54,512 nucleotides of DNA, from contig JAPLTX010000036.1 in the NCBI GenBank assembly GCA_026397915.1, positions 1 through 54,512 on the forward strand, in the 5' to 3' direction. A model generated the notes under the pieces. That model searched no databases. It was not told the DNA's origin and worked only from the letters and a program-made list of their open reading frames with translations. Every line of letters begins with the position of its first letter. Within the stretch, counting starts at the first letter, position 1. This DNA comes from Verrucomicrobiota bacterium. GTDB lineage: Bacteria; Verrucomicrobiota; Verrucomicrobiia; CAIQCK01. This document shows, one piece after another, positions 9,111 to 18,091 of this stretch. Position numbers and translations under genes: made by a program.

Positions 9111-10871
9111 GTGAACCAAGACGCTGACTCTTGTGGTTGGCGGCAAACGTTCATTCCTGTTGTTTTCGTTGCCCTTGCCGTCGTTTTACCGTTGCTGAGC
9201 TATCCGCTGGCGATTTTGCCGCGTGAGTGTGCGACGCAGCGGTTCGATTTCCACTTTCCTTGGGCCGCGCTGGCGGCAACGGCGTTGCTGTGCGGTATTG
9301 CGTTGCAGCGGGGCGAAAGCCTGCGGTTCTACTCCCACGTCAAGTGGCTGACTGCGGCGCTGCTGGCGGTTTTGGCTTCGCAAACCGTTTCCGCGTTGCT
9401 GTCGCAGCGCGAGGCGGGACAGTTTGACTTCCTGTATCGGTCTGGCAGCGGCATCTTCGTGTGTTTCGTCGGCGCGCAGTTTCTGGACTCCAGGCGGCTG
9501 AAGCAAGTTGCCGTGGTGTGGACACTGGCCGCGGTTGTGGAAGCCACAGTCATGTTGGCGCAAGTCGTATGGTGCGTGGAACCGGTTGGTTTGGCCGGCA
9601 ACCGGAACTTCGCCGCGTGCTTCCTTGCCATGTCGTTACCGATTGGCGTCGCCTGTGCGGTTGCATTTGGCTGGCAGTGGTCGCTGGCGGCGGGCTACGC
9701 GATGTTGCTGATCGGGGCGCTGGTGGTTTCGGAATCGCGCGGCGCAGCGATCGCATTGGTCGTTGTGGTGATCGGCTGGCTACTGGTGCGACAAGGCGGA
9801 ATGAAACGGTGGTTGTTGACCGGCGCGGCGGTTGCTGTTCTCGTCGGAGTGGCGTTATTGCCTCCAGTGCAAACCGCAGCGAAACGCTTCTGGAACGGCG
9901 ACGTGCGGCCGATGATCTGGCTCGGTTCGGTGCGCACCATTGCCGATGCGCCCTTTGTCGGTCACGGACCGGGATCTTTTGTCAAAGTTTACCCAGCGCA
10001 CCGGCCACCGGAGTATTTCGAACGGCCAAAGTGCGCATTGGTGACCGATCATGCGCACAACGAGTTTCTGGAGATTGCGGTTGAAACGGGCGCGCTTGGC
10101 GTGGCGGCGTTTTTGGCGGTGTTGGGAGTTACAGCAGGCGCGGCGCGCAAGGCGGTGCGGAACAAACCCGACGAGTTGCTGCGAGTGCTTGCGACAGGAA
10201 TGACGATGGGGTGGGGTGTTCTGCTGGCGCAAAACCTCGTGGATATCAGTCTGTTCATGCCGCCGAACGAATCGCTGTTTTGGTTGATGGTCGCTTGGCT
10301 CGCCGCGGCAGCGGGCGCTGAAGGCCTTGCGGGAAGATCCGTTTCGTTGCGACCGGTTGTGCGGTTGATGGCTGGAGCGTTGGCTGCGTTGGTGCTGGCG
10401 TTTGGCGTGGCGGGGCCGGCGTATGCGAATTGGATGTTCCGACAAGGATCGGTCGCGCAAGCGGCGGGCAACGAGCGGCGCGCGTTCGATTGTTTTATGA
10501 GTGTTGTCGAGACAGACCCGGCTCGAGTGGAGGCGTGGCGCCGCGCGGGGCTGGCGGCGTTTAAGCTGGGTAAATTGGACGCGGCGGTGTTGGCGTATCG
10601 CAGCGGACATCGGTTGATGCCGGATTACGCCGATTTGAACGGTGAGTTGGGATCGTTGCTGGCGATGAAAGGCGACTATGCCGCGGCTGCTCGGCTGTTC
10701 GCGCGCGCCACCGAGCTTTATCCGCACGACGCGAAAAGCTTCGCCAAACTCGCGCTCGTGCGGTTGAGCCTGAAGGAACCGGAGGCGGCGCGACGGGCGT
10801 TCGACGAGGCAAAGCGGCTTGATCCGAACAACGAGCTGGTCCGTTTTGTGGAGAAGAACTTCGGCCGGTAG
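9111..10871 (+). CDS. O-antigen ligase family membrane protein with C-terminal TPR repeats
   Basis: 586 residues with a GTG start 37 bp after the pilin-like gene. About 12 hydrophobic segments fill residues 12-450, with the Wzy/WaaL-type core near residues 190-370. It includes ESRGAAIALVVVVIG, a large periplasmic loop with GHGPGSFVKVYPAHRP and HAHNEFLEIAVETGALG; the H-x-H-N motif is typical of this superfamily. The last ~130 residues are tetratricopeptide-like (RAFDCFMSVVETDPARVEAW, AAVLAYRSGHRLMPDYADLN, AARLFARATELYPHDAKSFA). The family transfers or polymerises glycans at the periplasmic face. The WaaL-plus-TPR layout also occurs in proteins that glycosylate pilins, so modification of the neighbouring pilin-like product is possible, but that is inference. 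Confidence 0.8.
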   Translation: MNQDADSCGWRQTFIPVVFVALAVVLPLLSYPLAILPRECATQRFDFHFPWAALAATALLCGIALQRGESLRFYSHVKWLTAALLAVLASQTVSALLSQREAGQFDFLYRSGSGIFVCFVGAQFLDSRRLKQVAVVWTLAAVVEATVMLAQVVWCVEPVGLAGNRNFAACFLAMSLPIGVACAVAFGWQWSLAAGYAMLLIGALVVSESRGAAIALVVVVIGWLLVRQGGMKRWLLTGAAVAVLVGVALLPPVQTAAKRFWNGDVRPMIWLGSVRTIADAPFVGHGPGSFVKVYPAHRPPEYFERPKCALVTDHAHNEFLEIAVETGALGVAAFLAVLGVTAGAARKAVRNKPDELLRVLATGMTMGWGVLLAQNLVDISLFMPPNESLFWLMVAWLAAAAGAEGLAGRSVSLRPVVRLMAGALAALVLAFGVAGPAYANWMFRQGSVAQAAGNERRAFDCFMSVVETDPARVEAWRRAGLAAFKLGKLDAAVLAYRSGHRLMPDYADLNGELGSLLAMKGDYAAAARLFARATELYPHDAKSFAKLALVRLSLKEPEAARRAFDEAKRLDPNNELVRFVEKNFGR

Positions 10872-10883
10872 CTAGCGGCCGGC

Positions 10884-12005
10884 TCAGCGGATCGGGAAGT
10901 TCAGACACCACTGCGTCAGATCGGTTCCGAAGAAGATCCAGACGAACGACGCGGCCACGATGTAAGGCCCATACGGAATCGGCCGGCCCCACTGGTGCGC
11001 GCGAAAGGCGATCAGCAGCAGACCGACGATCGAGCCGAGCAGGCTGGACAGAACGAGCGTGAACAAAACCGACGCCCAGCCGAAGAACGCGCCGATGGCC
11101 ATCATCAGCTTCACGTCGCCCAATCCCATTGCGTCGCGCGGCAGTTCGATCTTGTGGGCGACAGCTTCCAGTCGTGGCGCTTCGCCGAGCGTCCAGCGTT
11201 GGCCGCCCACGGTCAGGTCGGCTCCGGTGATTCGCACGATCAGCCCGGCGAGGTTCTGCTCGCCGACACGGCCGCTGGTGGCTTGGAACTGAATCCGGTC
11301 GTGCTTCGAGGTCAGCACGTCCTTCACCGCCTCTTCCTCCGGCTTCTCTTCGCCGTCGTCCAGCCGCAGGCGTGCCTGGTCCAGGACCAGCGAAACACCT
11401 TTTTCAAAATCATGAACTTTGCGGCCGAAGAGCAGGTTGCCAAACCAGCGGACGGCGTAAAGCACGCCGCCGCCCGCCGCAAGTCCGACGACCGATCGCA
11501 GCAAGCCGGTTGTCCAATCCGTTGCATCCTGCATCAATGGAAACACCGCACAAAAAATCACGCCGGCTACCGTGCCGCCCAGAGTCACTTCATCGGGCAG
11601 GATGTAATGCTCCAGGTCCACGAACATTCCCACTAGGAACAGCGAGACCAGCAACGCGTAGGCGGCCAGTTGCGGCGACGGGCCGAACTTCAGCCACAGC
11701 GCAAGCCACAAGCCAGCGTTGAGCAGTTCGACGATGAAGTAAGTTGGAGAGATCGCCGCGCCGCAAAACGCGCAGCGGCCGCGCAACGCGAGCCAGCTCA
11801 ACAGCGGGATGTTGTGATACCACCGCAGCGGCTTGCCGCAGTGCGTGCAGTGGGAGCCGGGTCGGACGATGCTCAGTTCACGCGGCATCCGGTGGATGCA
11901 GACGTTTAGAAAACTTCCCACCACCGCGCCGAAGACAAAGACCACGGCCGACCAAAACACGAACACGCTCTCCGAAGAAGTCGCAGCGGCAGGAAACTCA
12001 ACCAT
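10884..12005 (-). CDS. pilD: Prepilin peptidase (A24 family) with an inserted loop
   Basis: 373 residues, an inner-membrane protease that cleaves type IV prepilins and in many cases N-methylates them. The N-terminal domain has GSFLNVCIHRMP and the two cytoplasmic Cys pairs (C53, C56, C78, C81). The catalytic aspartates are D130 in FVDLEHYILPDEVT and D297 in GLGDVK. Between the two halves lies a hydrophilic insertion of about 95 residues (196-290), rich in acidic residues at first and then beta-like, which most family members lack. The gene overlaps the end of aroE by 8 bp and converges on the O-antigen ligase gene. Its natural substrates include the pilin-like protein at 8391. Confidence 0.92.
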   Translation of the reverse strand: MVEFPAAATSSESVFVFWSAVVFVFGAVVGSFLNVCIHRMPRELSIVRPGSHCTHCGKPLRWYHNIPLLSWLALRGRCAFCGAAISPTYFIVELLNAGLWLALWLKFGPSPQLAAYALLVSLFLVGMFVDLEHYILPDEVTLGGTVAGVIFCAVFPLMQDATDWTTGLLRSVVGLAAGGGVLYAVRWFGNLLFGRKVHDFEKGVSLVLDQARLRLDDGEEKPEEEAVKDVLTSKHDRIQFQATSGRVGEQNLAGLIVRITGADLTVGGQRWTLGEAPRLEAVAHKIELPRDAMGLGDVKLMMAIGAFFGWASVLFTLVLSSLLGSIVGLLLIAFRAHQWGRPIPYGPYIVAASFVWIFFGTDLTQWCLNFPIR

Positions 12006-12861
12006 AAACCGCCTTGTGCAGCGCGCGACGCATCACGGCTACGGGTGCGCGACGCCCGGTCCAAATCTCGAATGCACGCGCGCCCTGGTGCAGCAACATG
12101 CTCAGGCCGTTGGCAGTCTGCGCGCCGGCTTTGCGGGCGGCGGCGAGGAATCGCGTCTCCGAGGGCCGGTAGATGGTGTCATAGACGCGCAGCCACTTAC
12201 ACTTGTGCGGGAACTTGGCCAGCGGCGGCGTGTCGCCAGGCCGCAAGCCGAGCGAGGTTGCGTTGACGACAAGGTCCACCTCGTCCAGATGTTTGCCGAT
12301 GTGCTGTAGTTCCATCGGCATGGCCACGGTGAACGTGCGTGGCGTCAGTTTGCGGATTTCTGCGACGACACTGGCGGCTTTGGAGTGCGTGCGGTTGACG
12401 ATGAAAATTGCTGCCGCGCCTTCCACTGCGCACTGCACTGCCAAGGCCCGCCCTGCGCCGCCCGCGCCGAGGATGAGCACGCGTCGCCCGCGCAGCTCCA
12501 TGCCGAACTCCTCCCGCACCGCGCGTTTGAAACCGTAGCCGTCGGTGTTGAATCCCATCAACTTACGATCATCCACCAACACCGTGTTTACCGCGCCGAG
12601 CAGTTGTGCCTCCTTGTTCATCGTGTCAACCATCTTGACCGCGAGCAGCTTGTGCGGGACGGTGAGGTTGACGCCGACAAAATTAAGGTCGCAAATGCCG
12701 CTCAACGCGCCGCGGAGGTCGTCGGGATGCACGTCGAAGGCCAGGTAGCGCCAGTTCAGGCCGAGGTGGTCGAACGCGGCGTTGTGCATCGCCGGCGACG
12801 CGGTGTGTTCAATCGGATGTCCGAACACGCCCACGATGCGGGTTGATCCGTCAATCAGCAT
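11998..12861 (-). CDS. aroE: Shikimate dehydrogenase
   Basis: 287 residues from MLIDGSTRIV. Reduces 3-dehydroshikimate to shikimate with NADPH in aromatic amino acid synthesis. Visible signatures: GVFGHPIEHTASPAMHN (substrate site), NLTVPHK with catalytic Lys71, GFNTDGYG with Asp107, and the nucleotide loop LILGAGGAGRALAVQ followed by VNRTHSKA. The start at 12861 overlaps the hemW stop by 11 bp, giving a tightly coupled hemW-aroE-prepilin peptidase run. An ATG 36 bp upstream adds residues with no family support. Confidence 0.95.
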   Translation of the reverse strand: MLIDGSTRIVGVFGHPIEHTASPAMHNAAFDHLGLNWRYLAFDVHPDDLRGALSGICDLNFVGVNLTVPHKLLAVKMVDTMNKEAQLLGAVNTVLVDDRKLMGFNTDGYGFKRAVREEFGMELRGRRVLILGAGGAGRALAVQCAVEGAAAIFIVNRTHSKAASVVAEIRKLTPRTFTVAMPMELQHIGKHLDEVDLVVNATSLGLRPGDTPPLAKFPHKCKWLRVYDTIYRPSETRFLAAARKAGAQTANGLSMLLHQGARAFEIWTGRRAPVAVMRRALHKAVYG

Positions 12862-14047
12862 AGGCTGGATGATGAGAACATGTCTCGGTCTTGTCAACGA
12901 TGATGAACGCCTCGGCCACCGAGTCCGCCACCAGCCGGCCGCGCGGTGTCAGACGCAGCCGCAAACCGTCCCACTCGATTAGCTTCTGCCCGGTGAGATC
13001 GCGCAGCGCGTCGGGCCAGAGCCGGTCCAGTCGGAATCCTGTCTGCCGCTCAAACACCGCCGCGCCGATACCTTCGTTCATTCGCAGCGCAAAGGCCGCC
13101 AACTCGCCGGCGCGCGCCCGAGGCGATAATCGTTCAGCGTGATCAGTGGGCGATTCGCCGCGCTCGATGCGCGCGATGTAGGTGTCAATGTCCGGCACGT
13201 TCCGGTAGCGCCAGCCGTCCACGTAGCCGCAGGCGCTTGGGCCGACGCCGACGTAGTCGCCGCCGCGCCACGCGTTCAGGTTGTGGCGGCATTCGCGGCC
13301 GGGCCGAGCGATGTTGGAGATTTCGTATTGGCGGAAACCAGCCTCCGCCGTCAGTTCCAGCATTCGATCATACATGGCGGTGGCAGTTGCCTCGTCGAGC
13401 CGCGCAACGCCGCCCGCTTCCAGTTGTCGGAACAGCGGCGTGTCATCTTCGTAGGTCAGCTCGTAGGTGGAAAGGTGTTGCGGCTCGATAGTGATGGCGC
13501 GCCGCAGCGTTTGTTCCCACTGGGCTGGCGTCTGGCCGGGGATGGCGAAGATGAAATCGAGGTTCAGATTGTCGAACCCGGCCTCGCGCAACGTCGCGAT
13601 ACTTTCGTGCGCCATCGCTACGGTGTGGACGCGGCCGAGCCCGGCCAGTAGATCGTCATCGAACGACTGCACACCCAGCGATGCGCGATTCACACCGAAC
13701 GAACGCAGCAGCCGCGCCTTCTCCGGTGAGACGGTGGCGGGGTTCATCTCAACGGTCCATTCGAATTCGGGATTCAAGGTTTGAGATCTGAGGGTTGGGA
13801 TGCAGGCGTGCAAGTGCGTCAACAGCCGCTCGAATTGACTTTCCGTCAGGATGCTCGGCGTGCCGCCGCCGAAGAAAATCGTTTGGGGCGCCAGCCGGGC
13901 AGCCACCTTCTCGATCTCGCGTTTGAGCGCGGCGAGGAAGCGTTCGACGCGTTCGTTCTGGGCCGGCTCCGAGTAGAAAGCGCAGTAATTGCACTTTGCC
14001 GCGCAGAACGGAATGTGCACGTAGAGGTGATGGATTTGATCACGCAT
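12851..14047 (-). CDS. hemW: Radical SAM protein HemW (coproporphyrinogen III oxidase-like)
   Basis: 398 residues. The radical SAM cluster motif CX3CX2C is at residues 15, 19 and 22 (HIPFCAAKCNYCAFY), followed by FFGGGTPSIL and the family blocks NLDFIFAIPGQTPAQWEQTL and STYELTYEDDTPLF. HemW proteins resemble oxygen-independent coproporphyrinogen oxidase HemN but act as haem chaperones in the species studied. Annotation as haem chaperone rather than oxidase rests on the HemW-like cluster spacing (HemN has CX3CX2CXC). It is the first gene of a run that continues into aroE with overlap. Confidence 0.9.
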   Translation of the reverse strand: MRDQIHHLYVHIPFCAAKCNYCAFYSEPAQNERVERFLAALKREIEKVAARLAPQTIFFGGGTPSILTESQFERLLTHLHACIPTLRSQTLNPEFEWTVEMNPATVSPEKARLLRSFGVNRASLGVQSFDDDLLAGLGRVHTVAMAHESIATLREAGFDNLNLDFIFAIPGQTPAQWEQTLRRAITIEPQHLSTYELTYEDDTPLFRQLEAGGVARLDEATATAMYDRMLELTAEAGFRQYEISNIARPGRECRHNLNAWRGGDYVGVGPSACGYVDGWRYRNVPDIDTYIARIERGESPTDHAERLSPRARAGELAAFALRMNEGIGAAVFERQTGFRLDRLWPDALRDLTGQKLIEWDGLRLRLTPRGRLVADSVAEAFIIVDKTETCSHHPAYAD

Positions 14048-14282
14048 CGAGAAAGACTATGCCACGCTGGAGGTGAAACGTCACCCGCGGCGATAGCCAT
14101 GCCGCCAACGGGGGTGGAAAGACCAAGATTCCGAGGTCTCGCGGCGCAGATGTTCCTTGACCATACGCCGGACTTCGGACGAAATGGTGGCACGGAAGGT
14201 GTTTTTCTAGACCTGTGGTTGCTGCGAAGAAGGAAGTTCAGTTCTGTTGCGTCGTTCCCGACAAACGAGAAATGTCATACGC

Positions 14283-15338
14283 ATGAGAAATGTCCGCGCA
14301 TTGTGGGTGGTTTTGGTCCTTATGGTGATGGTGGCAACGCAGAGCGTGTATGCCATCGGATACACGATCACCGACCTCGGCGCATTGGAGGCCGCGCCCA
14401 ATGACTACTCTCACAGCCAAGGCATGAACAATTCGGCGCAAGTGGTGGGCGGGTCTTTGGCTGAAGGCGGCGGCTTCTTTCATTCTTTCCTATATTCGGG
14501 CGGCGCCATGACCGACCTCGGACGAGGATGGGCCTATGCGATCAACGACTCGGGGCAGGTGGTGTGGCAGGATCTCTATGGCGGCAGTCATTCCTTCATC
14601 AACACTGGTGGTGTCATGACCGACCTCGGACTGGCTTTTGGCCGTAGCATCAACGATTCGGGAGCGGTGGTGGGTGATACGCTCGTGGGTGTCAACAGCG
14701 CTTTCCTATATTCCGGTGGTGTGATGACCGACCTTGGACCCGGCTCGGCTTACGGCATCAACAACTCCGGGCAGGTGGTCGGCTGGGACGAAGCCAGCAA
14801 CCACGCCTACCTGTATGATGGTGGCCTCATGACTGACTTGGGCGCGTTGGGCTACGACGGGAGCAGCGCGTCGGCCATCAACGACACCGGGCAGATTGTC
14901 GGCTCGCTCTACAGCAATGGTGGCGACACGCACGCTTTCCTATATTCCGGCGTGATGAGCGACCTCGGCGTGGGGCAGCCCAACGACATTAACAACTCGG
15001 GGCAGATCGTCGGTTTGATGCCGAGTGGTATTCTTGGTCTTGATCACGCCTTCCTGTATTCCGGCGGCGCGATGAGCGACCTCAACGACCTTTTGACGCC
15101 CGGGTCGGGCTGGACGTTGTGGGAGGCCGTCGGCATCAACGACAGCGGGCAGATCACCGGTTCCGGGATGAGTCCCTCAGGCTCCGAGCACGCTTTTCTT
15201 CTGACGCCAAATCCTGGCGGCGGCGGGGGAGGTGGCGGCGGAAGTGTTCCGGACGAGAACTCAACGCTATTCCTGCTGTCGGGCCTCTACGTCCTCGGCG
15301 TCGTTGTGGATTGCTGGAGGAAGCGGCAGACGGCGTGA
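14283..15338 (+). CDS. Exported HAF-repeat protein with VPDSG-CTERM-like sorting tail
   Basis: 351 residues from MRNVRALWVVLVL, which opens a signal peptide (cleavage near VYA/IGYTI). The body consists of about seven imperfect repeats of 35-45 residues built on MTDLG, then INDSGQVVG, then HAFLYSGG. This is the HAF extracellular repeat, probably a beta-propeller-like or beta-solenoid fold. A Gly/Pro-rich spacer (PNPGGGGGGGGGS) leads to VPDENSTLFLLSGLYVLGVV and WRKRQ: a VPD-x-x-ST motif, a hydrophobic helix and basic residues, matching the VPDSG-CTERM class of exosortase-type C-terminal signals. It is likely anchored and then processed at the cell surface. It converges on ribF with 5 bp between the stops. 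Confidence 0.85.
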   Translation: MRNVRALWVVLVLMVMVATQSVYAIGYTITDLGALEAAPNDYSHSQGMNNSAQVVGGSLAEGGGFFHSFLYSGGAMTDLGRGWAYAINDSGQVVWQDLYGGSHSFINTGGVMTDLGLAFGRSINDSGAVVGDTLVGVNSAFLYSGGVMTDLGPGSAYGINNSGQVVGWDEASNHAYLYDGGLMTDLGALGYDGSSASAINDTGQIVGSLYSNGGDTHAFLYSGVMSDLGVGQPNDINNSGQIVGLMPSGILGLDHAFLYSGGAMSDLNDLLTPGSGWTLWEAVGINDSGQITGSGMSPSGSEHAFLLTPNPGGGGGGGGGSVPDENSTLFLLSGLYVLGVVVDCWRKRQTA

Positions 15339-15349
15339 CGGGGTCACGC
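15333..15349. terminator. Palindrome spanning two convergent stop codons, possible terminator
   Basis: GCGTGAC (15333-15339) and GTCACGC (15343-15349) form a perfect 7-bp stem with a GGG loop. One arm contains the TGA of the plus-strand HAF gene and the other the TGA of the minus-strand ribF gene. There is no T-run on either side, so termination would be inefficient or factor-dependent. Confidence 0.4.
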
Positions 15350-16270
15350 GAGAATGCCGCGGGCGGCCTGCTCGTCGCGTTGGATTTGCGCGCGGAGCTC
15401 GTCGAGCGAGGCAAACTTCTTTTCGTCGCGGAGGCGGGCGACGAAAAAGATCTCAATGTTGGTGCCATAGAGGTCGCCGGAGAAATCCAGCACGTGCAGT
15501 TCCGTCAACGGCGTGTGCTCGCTGCTCTCCACGGTGGGGCGGAGGCCGATATTGACGAGGCCTGGCCGCAATTCGCCGGCAATGCGCGCGCGCACTGCGT
15601 AAACGCCGTGCGGCGGAGCAACCTCGTTGTGCCGGTTAAGGTTTGCGGTCGGGTAACCGATCGTGCGCCCACGCGCGTCGCCGGTCACGACGGTGCCGAG
15701 GATGGAAAATGGCCGACCCAGCATCCGTGCGGCTTTGTCCATTTGTCCGGCGCTGACGAGCTTTCGCACGGAGGTGCTGGAGATGATCTCACCGTCCAGC
15801 GTTAGCGAGGGCAGTTCGTGCAATCGGAAGCCGTGGGCTGCGCTCTCTTGGCGTAGTAGCGCGGCGTTGCCTTTGCGGTCGTGGCCGAAATGGAAGCGCG
15901 AACCGACGCAGATTGTTTGCAGGTCCGGCGTGCGGGTTGCGACCATCTCGATGAACGCCTCCGCTGGCGTGTTTGCGAAGCTGCGTCCGAACTCGATCAC
16001 GAGGCAGGCGGTGATGCCTAGCTTCTCGATCAGTTCCAGCTTGTGTGGTGTGGAGGTCAGTAGCAATGGCGCGTGGTCGGGCGCCAGAACGCGCATGGGG
16101 TGTGGATCGAACGTGACGACCGCAGCTCGGCCCCCGCACTCGCGCGCGTCGTTCATTGCGGCTTGGATGACCGATTGGTGTCCGCGATGAACTCCGTCAA
16201 AGACGCCGATGGCCAGGGAAAACCGTTTCCCCAGACGTTGCAGCTCATCAAAATCGCGGACGACTTCCAT
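15344..16270 (-). CDS. ribF: Bifunctional riboflavin kinase / FAD synthetase
   Basis: 308 residues from MEVVRDFDEL. Converts riboflavin to FMN and FMN to FAD. The N-terminal nucleotidyltransferase half has GVFDGVHRGHQSV (HxGH motif, residues 28-31), VVTFDPHPM and the KISSTS-like EIISSTSVRKLV. The C-terminal kinase half has GRTIGYPTANLN and GVYAVRARI, then VESSEHTPLTELHVLDFSGDLYG. The start is 9 bp after the truB stop, so the two are translated in tandem. A longer frame upstream would run back into truB and lacks family support. No FMN riboswitch precedes it, as expected for an internal operon gene. Confidence 0.93.
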   Translation of the reverse strand: MEVVRDFDELQRLGKRFSLAIGVFDGVHRGHQSVIQAAMNDARECGGRAAVVTFDPHPMRVLAPDHAPLLLTSTPHKLELIEKLGITACLVIEFGRSFANTPAEAFIEMVATRTPDLQTICVGSRFHFGHDRKGNAALLRQESAAHGFRLHELPSLTLDGEIISSTSVRKLVSAGQMDKAARMLGRPFSILGTVVTGDARGRTIGYPTANLNRHNEVAPPHGVYAVRARIAGELRPGLVNIGLRPTVESSEHTPLTELHVLDFSGDLYGTNIEIFFVARLRDEKKFASLDELRAQIQRDEQAARGILA

Positions 16271-16278
16271 CGCAGTGG

Positions 16279-17001
16279 CTAAGGTTTCATCAGGCGCGCC
16301 ACGTCGAGAATCGGCATGATCCACTGCGGCAACTCTGCTCGCGGTTGCGCCAGGATTTGTTCGAGTGTGTGCGCCTGTTCCAGTTTGAAACTGCCCGCCG
16401 CAGTCCGGCGGAGTTCAGCGAGGTGCGCGCCGCAACCTAGTTCGCGGCCGATGTCGGCAGCCAGCGTGCGGACATAGGTGCCCTTGGAGCATGCCATGCC
16501 GAATTTCAGACGCGGCAATTCCACGGCCAGCAGCCGCAGATCGTAGATATGCACCAGCCGCGGCTCACGCACGACCTCGATGCCTTTGCGCGCCAGTTTG
16601 TAGAGCGGCCGTCCCTGATGCTTGATGGCACTGACCATCGGCGGCGTCTGGTAGATGTCACCTCTGAACTTTTGGAAGACGGCTTGAAGGTCGGCTTCGG
16701 TCAGCGGCGGCACCGGTTTGGTTTCGAGCGTCTTGCCGTCGGCGTCTTCGGTGTTGGTTGTGACGCCGAGCAGGATCGTGCCGTCGTAGGCTTTATCGTC
16801 GCTGGTGAGCTTCTCGCTCAACCGCGTTGCCCGGCCGAGCACGAGCACCAGCAGGCCCGTCGCCATCGGGTCGAGCGTGCCGCAGTGGCCGACTTTCTTG
16901 AAGCCAAAGTGCGCGCGCACCTTGGCCACCACATCGTGCGAAGTCCACGCTGTCGGTTTGTCCACCAGCAGCACGCCGTCAAAGGGAGTGAATTCGATCA
17001 T
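16279..17001 (-). CDS. truB: tRNA pseudouridine(55) synthase
   Basis: 240 residues. Makes pseudouridine 55 in the T-loop of tRNAs. The catalytic motif GHCGTLDPMATGLL holds the nucleophile Asp44; GVLLVDKPTAWTSHDVV is the N-terminal signature, YDGTILLGVTTNTEDADG and QTPPMVSAIKHQGRPLYKLA follow, and CSKGTYVRTLAADIG closes the core. The length is on the short side because the PUA domain is minimal or absent. It sits in the conserved nusA-infB-rbfA-nrnA-truB-ribF order. Confidence 0.95.
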   Translation of the reverse strand: MIEFTPFDGVLLVDKPTAWTSHDVVAKVRAHFGFKKVGHCGTLDPMATGLLVLVLGRATRLSEKLTSDDKAYDGTILLGVTTNTEDADGKTLETKPVPPLTEADLQAVFQKFRGDIYQTPPMVSAIKHQGRPLYKLARKGIEVVREPRLVHIYDLRLLAVELPRLKFGMACSKGTYVRTLAADIGRELGCGAHLAELRRTAAGSFKLEQAHTLEQILAQPRAELPQWIMPILDVARLMKP

Positions 17002-17067
17002 CCTTGTTTTCTTCCGCTCAGGTTTGTGACCGCGTCACAGTATGAATTGCGCGCCGGGCTTGCAAGC

Positions 17068-18069
17068 TCAGCGGGGCGATGCGGCGGAATCGGCCGCCGA
17101 CCGCACCGCTTGGTCAATGGTTTTCAGCACCGCCGTTTCGACGGCGGCCGGTTCGCCGGGGATGCGCGCGCCGGCGGCTGCCATGTGACCGCCACCGCCA
17201 AACTTCGCGGCGATCTTGTCCACATTGATCTGGTTGGATTTCGAGCGGAGGCTGATACGGACGATGCCGTTTTCGTCTTGCTCGAACACCGCCGCGACCA
17301 GCACGGAGTCAATGGCGCGGATGTGGTCAATCAACCCTTCGGAATCCTCTGGCAGCGCGCCGCTCTGGCGATACATCTCCTTGGTCAGCCAGACCGAAGC
17401 GATGCGGTTGTCGGCGGAAAGTCGCAAGCCGGCCAGCGCCAGTTGCAGCAAGCGGACGCGGCCCAATGGGTAGCTTTGAAAACAATGCCGCGACAACTCT
17501 GCGATGTTGGCGCCGGCCTCGACCAGTTCGGCGGCGAGGCGCAGCGTTTGTGGTGTCGTGTTAGAATACTGGAACGAGCCGGTGTCGGTGGCGATAGCGA
17601 CGAAAAGGTTCGCGGCGATGGCTGGCGTGATGGGCCAGTGGTTGTCGCGCAGCAAGCGGTGGACAAGCTCGCCGCTGGCTGCGGCGCCCGGCTCAATCCA
17701 GTTGATGTCGCCGAAGCGGGTATTGCTGGCGTGGTGATCCACGTTTACCAGAACCTTTTGTGAGGCGATCCGGTCGCGGATGTTCCCGATCCGGTCATGG
17801 GCTGCGGTGTCCACGGCGAAGACGGCATCGAACGCACGGGCTTGTGATGGCGGCCGGCGCACGAGGTCGGCGTGTGGCAGGAACGAATACTTGTGGCTTA
17901 TGCCGTCCGGGTTCCAGACCTCGACGGTTTTGCCAAGCGTCCGGAGCGTCAATCCCAGCGCGATTTGGCAGGCGAGCACGTCGCCGTCGGGCCGGATGTG
18001 GCCGGCGACGAGGAAAGTCTGGTGCTCGCGGATGATGTCGCCGATCTGGCTTGTGATGGACTGGTTCAT
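17068..18069 (-). CDS. nrnA: DHH-family phosphoesterase, NrnA-type oligoribonuclease / pAp phosphatase
   Basis: 333 residues. The DHH metal motifs are intact: GHIRPDGD (H24, D28, D30), FAVDTA (D87) and NVDHHASN (D111-H112-H113). The C-terminal DHHA1 domain ends in FGGGGHMAAAGARI, which binds substrate. NrnA proteins degrade short RNA fragments and dephosphorylate 3'-phosphoadenosine 5'-phosphate. The position between rbfA and truB is the standard location of this gene in many bacteria and supports the call over other DHH families. Confidence 0.9.
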   Translation of the reverse strand: MNQSITSQIGDIIREHQTFLVAGHIRPDGDVLACQIALGLTLRTLGKTVEVWNPDGISHKYSFLPHADLVRRPPSQARAFDAVFAVDTAAHDRIGNIRDRIASQKVLVNVDHHASNTRFGDINWIEPGAAASGELVHRLLRDNHWPITPAIAANLFVAIATDTGSFQYSNTTPQTLRLAAELVEAGANIAELSRHCFQSYPLGRVRLLQLALAGLRLSADNRIASVWLTKEMYRQSGALPEDSEGLIDHIRAIDSVLVAAVFEQDENGIVRISLRSKSNQINVDKIAAKFGGGGHMAAAGARIPGEPAAVETAVLKTIDQAVRSAADSAASPR

Positions 18070-18091
18070 TTCTCTTGTCCGCGACTTGCCA

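Noticed and set aside
10862..10882. CGGCCG inverted repeat between the O-antigen ligase and prepilin peptidase genes as a terminator
   Set aside because: Short arms that are themselves palindromic and no T-run on either strand; in this GC-rich sequence it may be chance.
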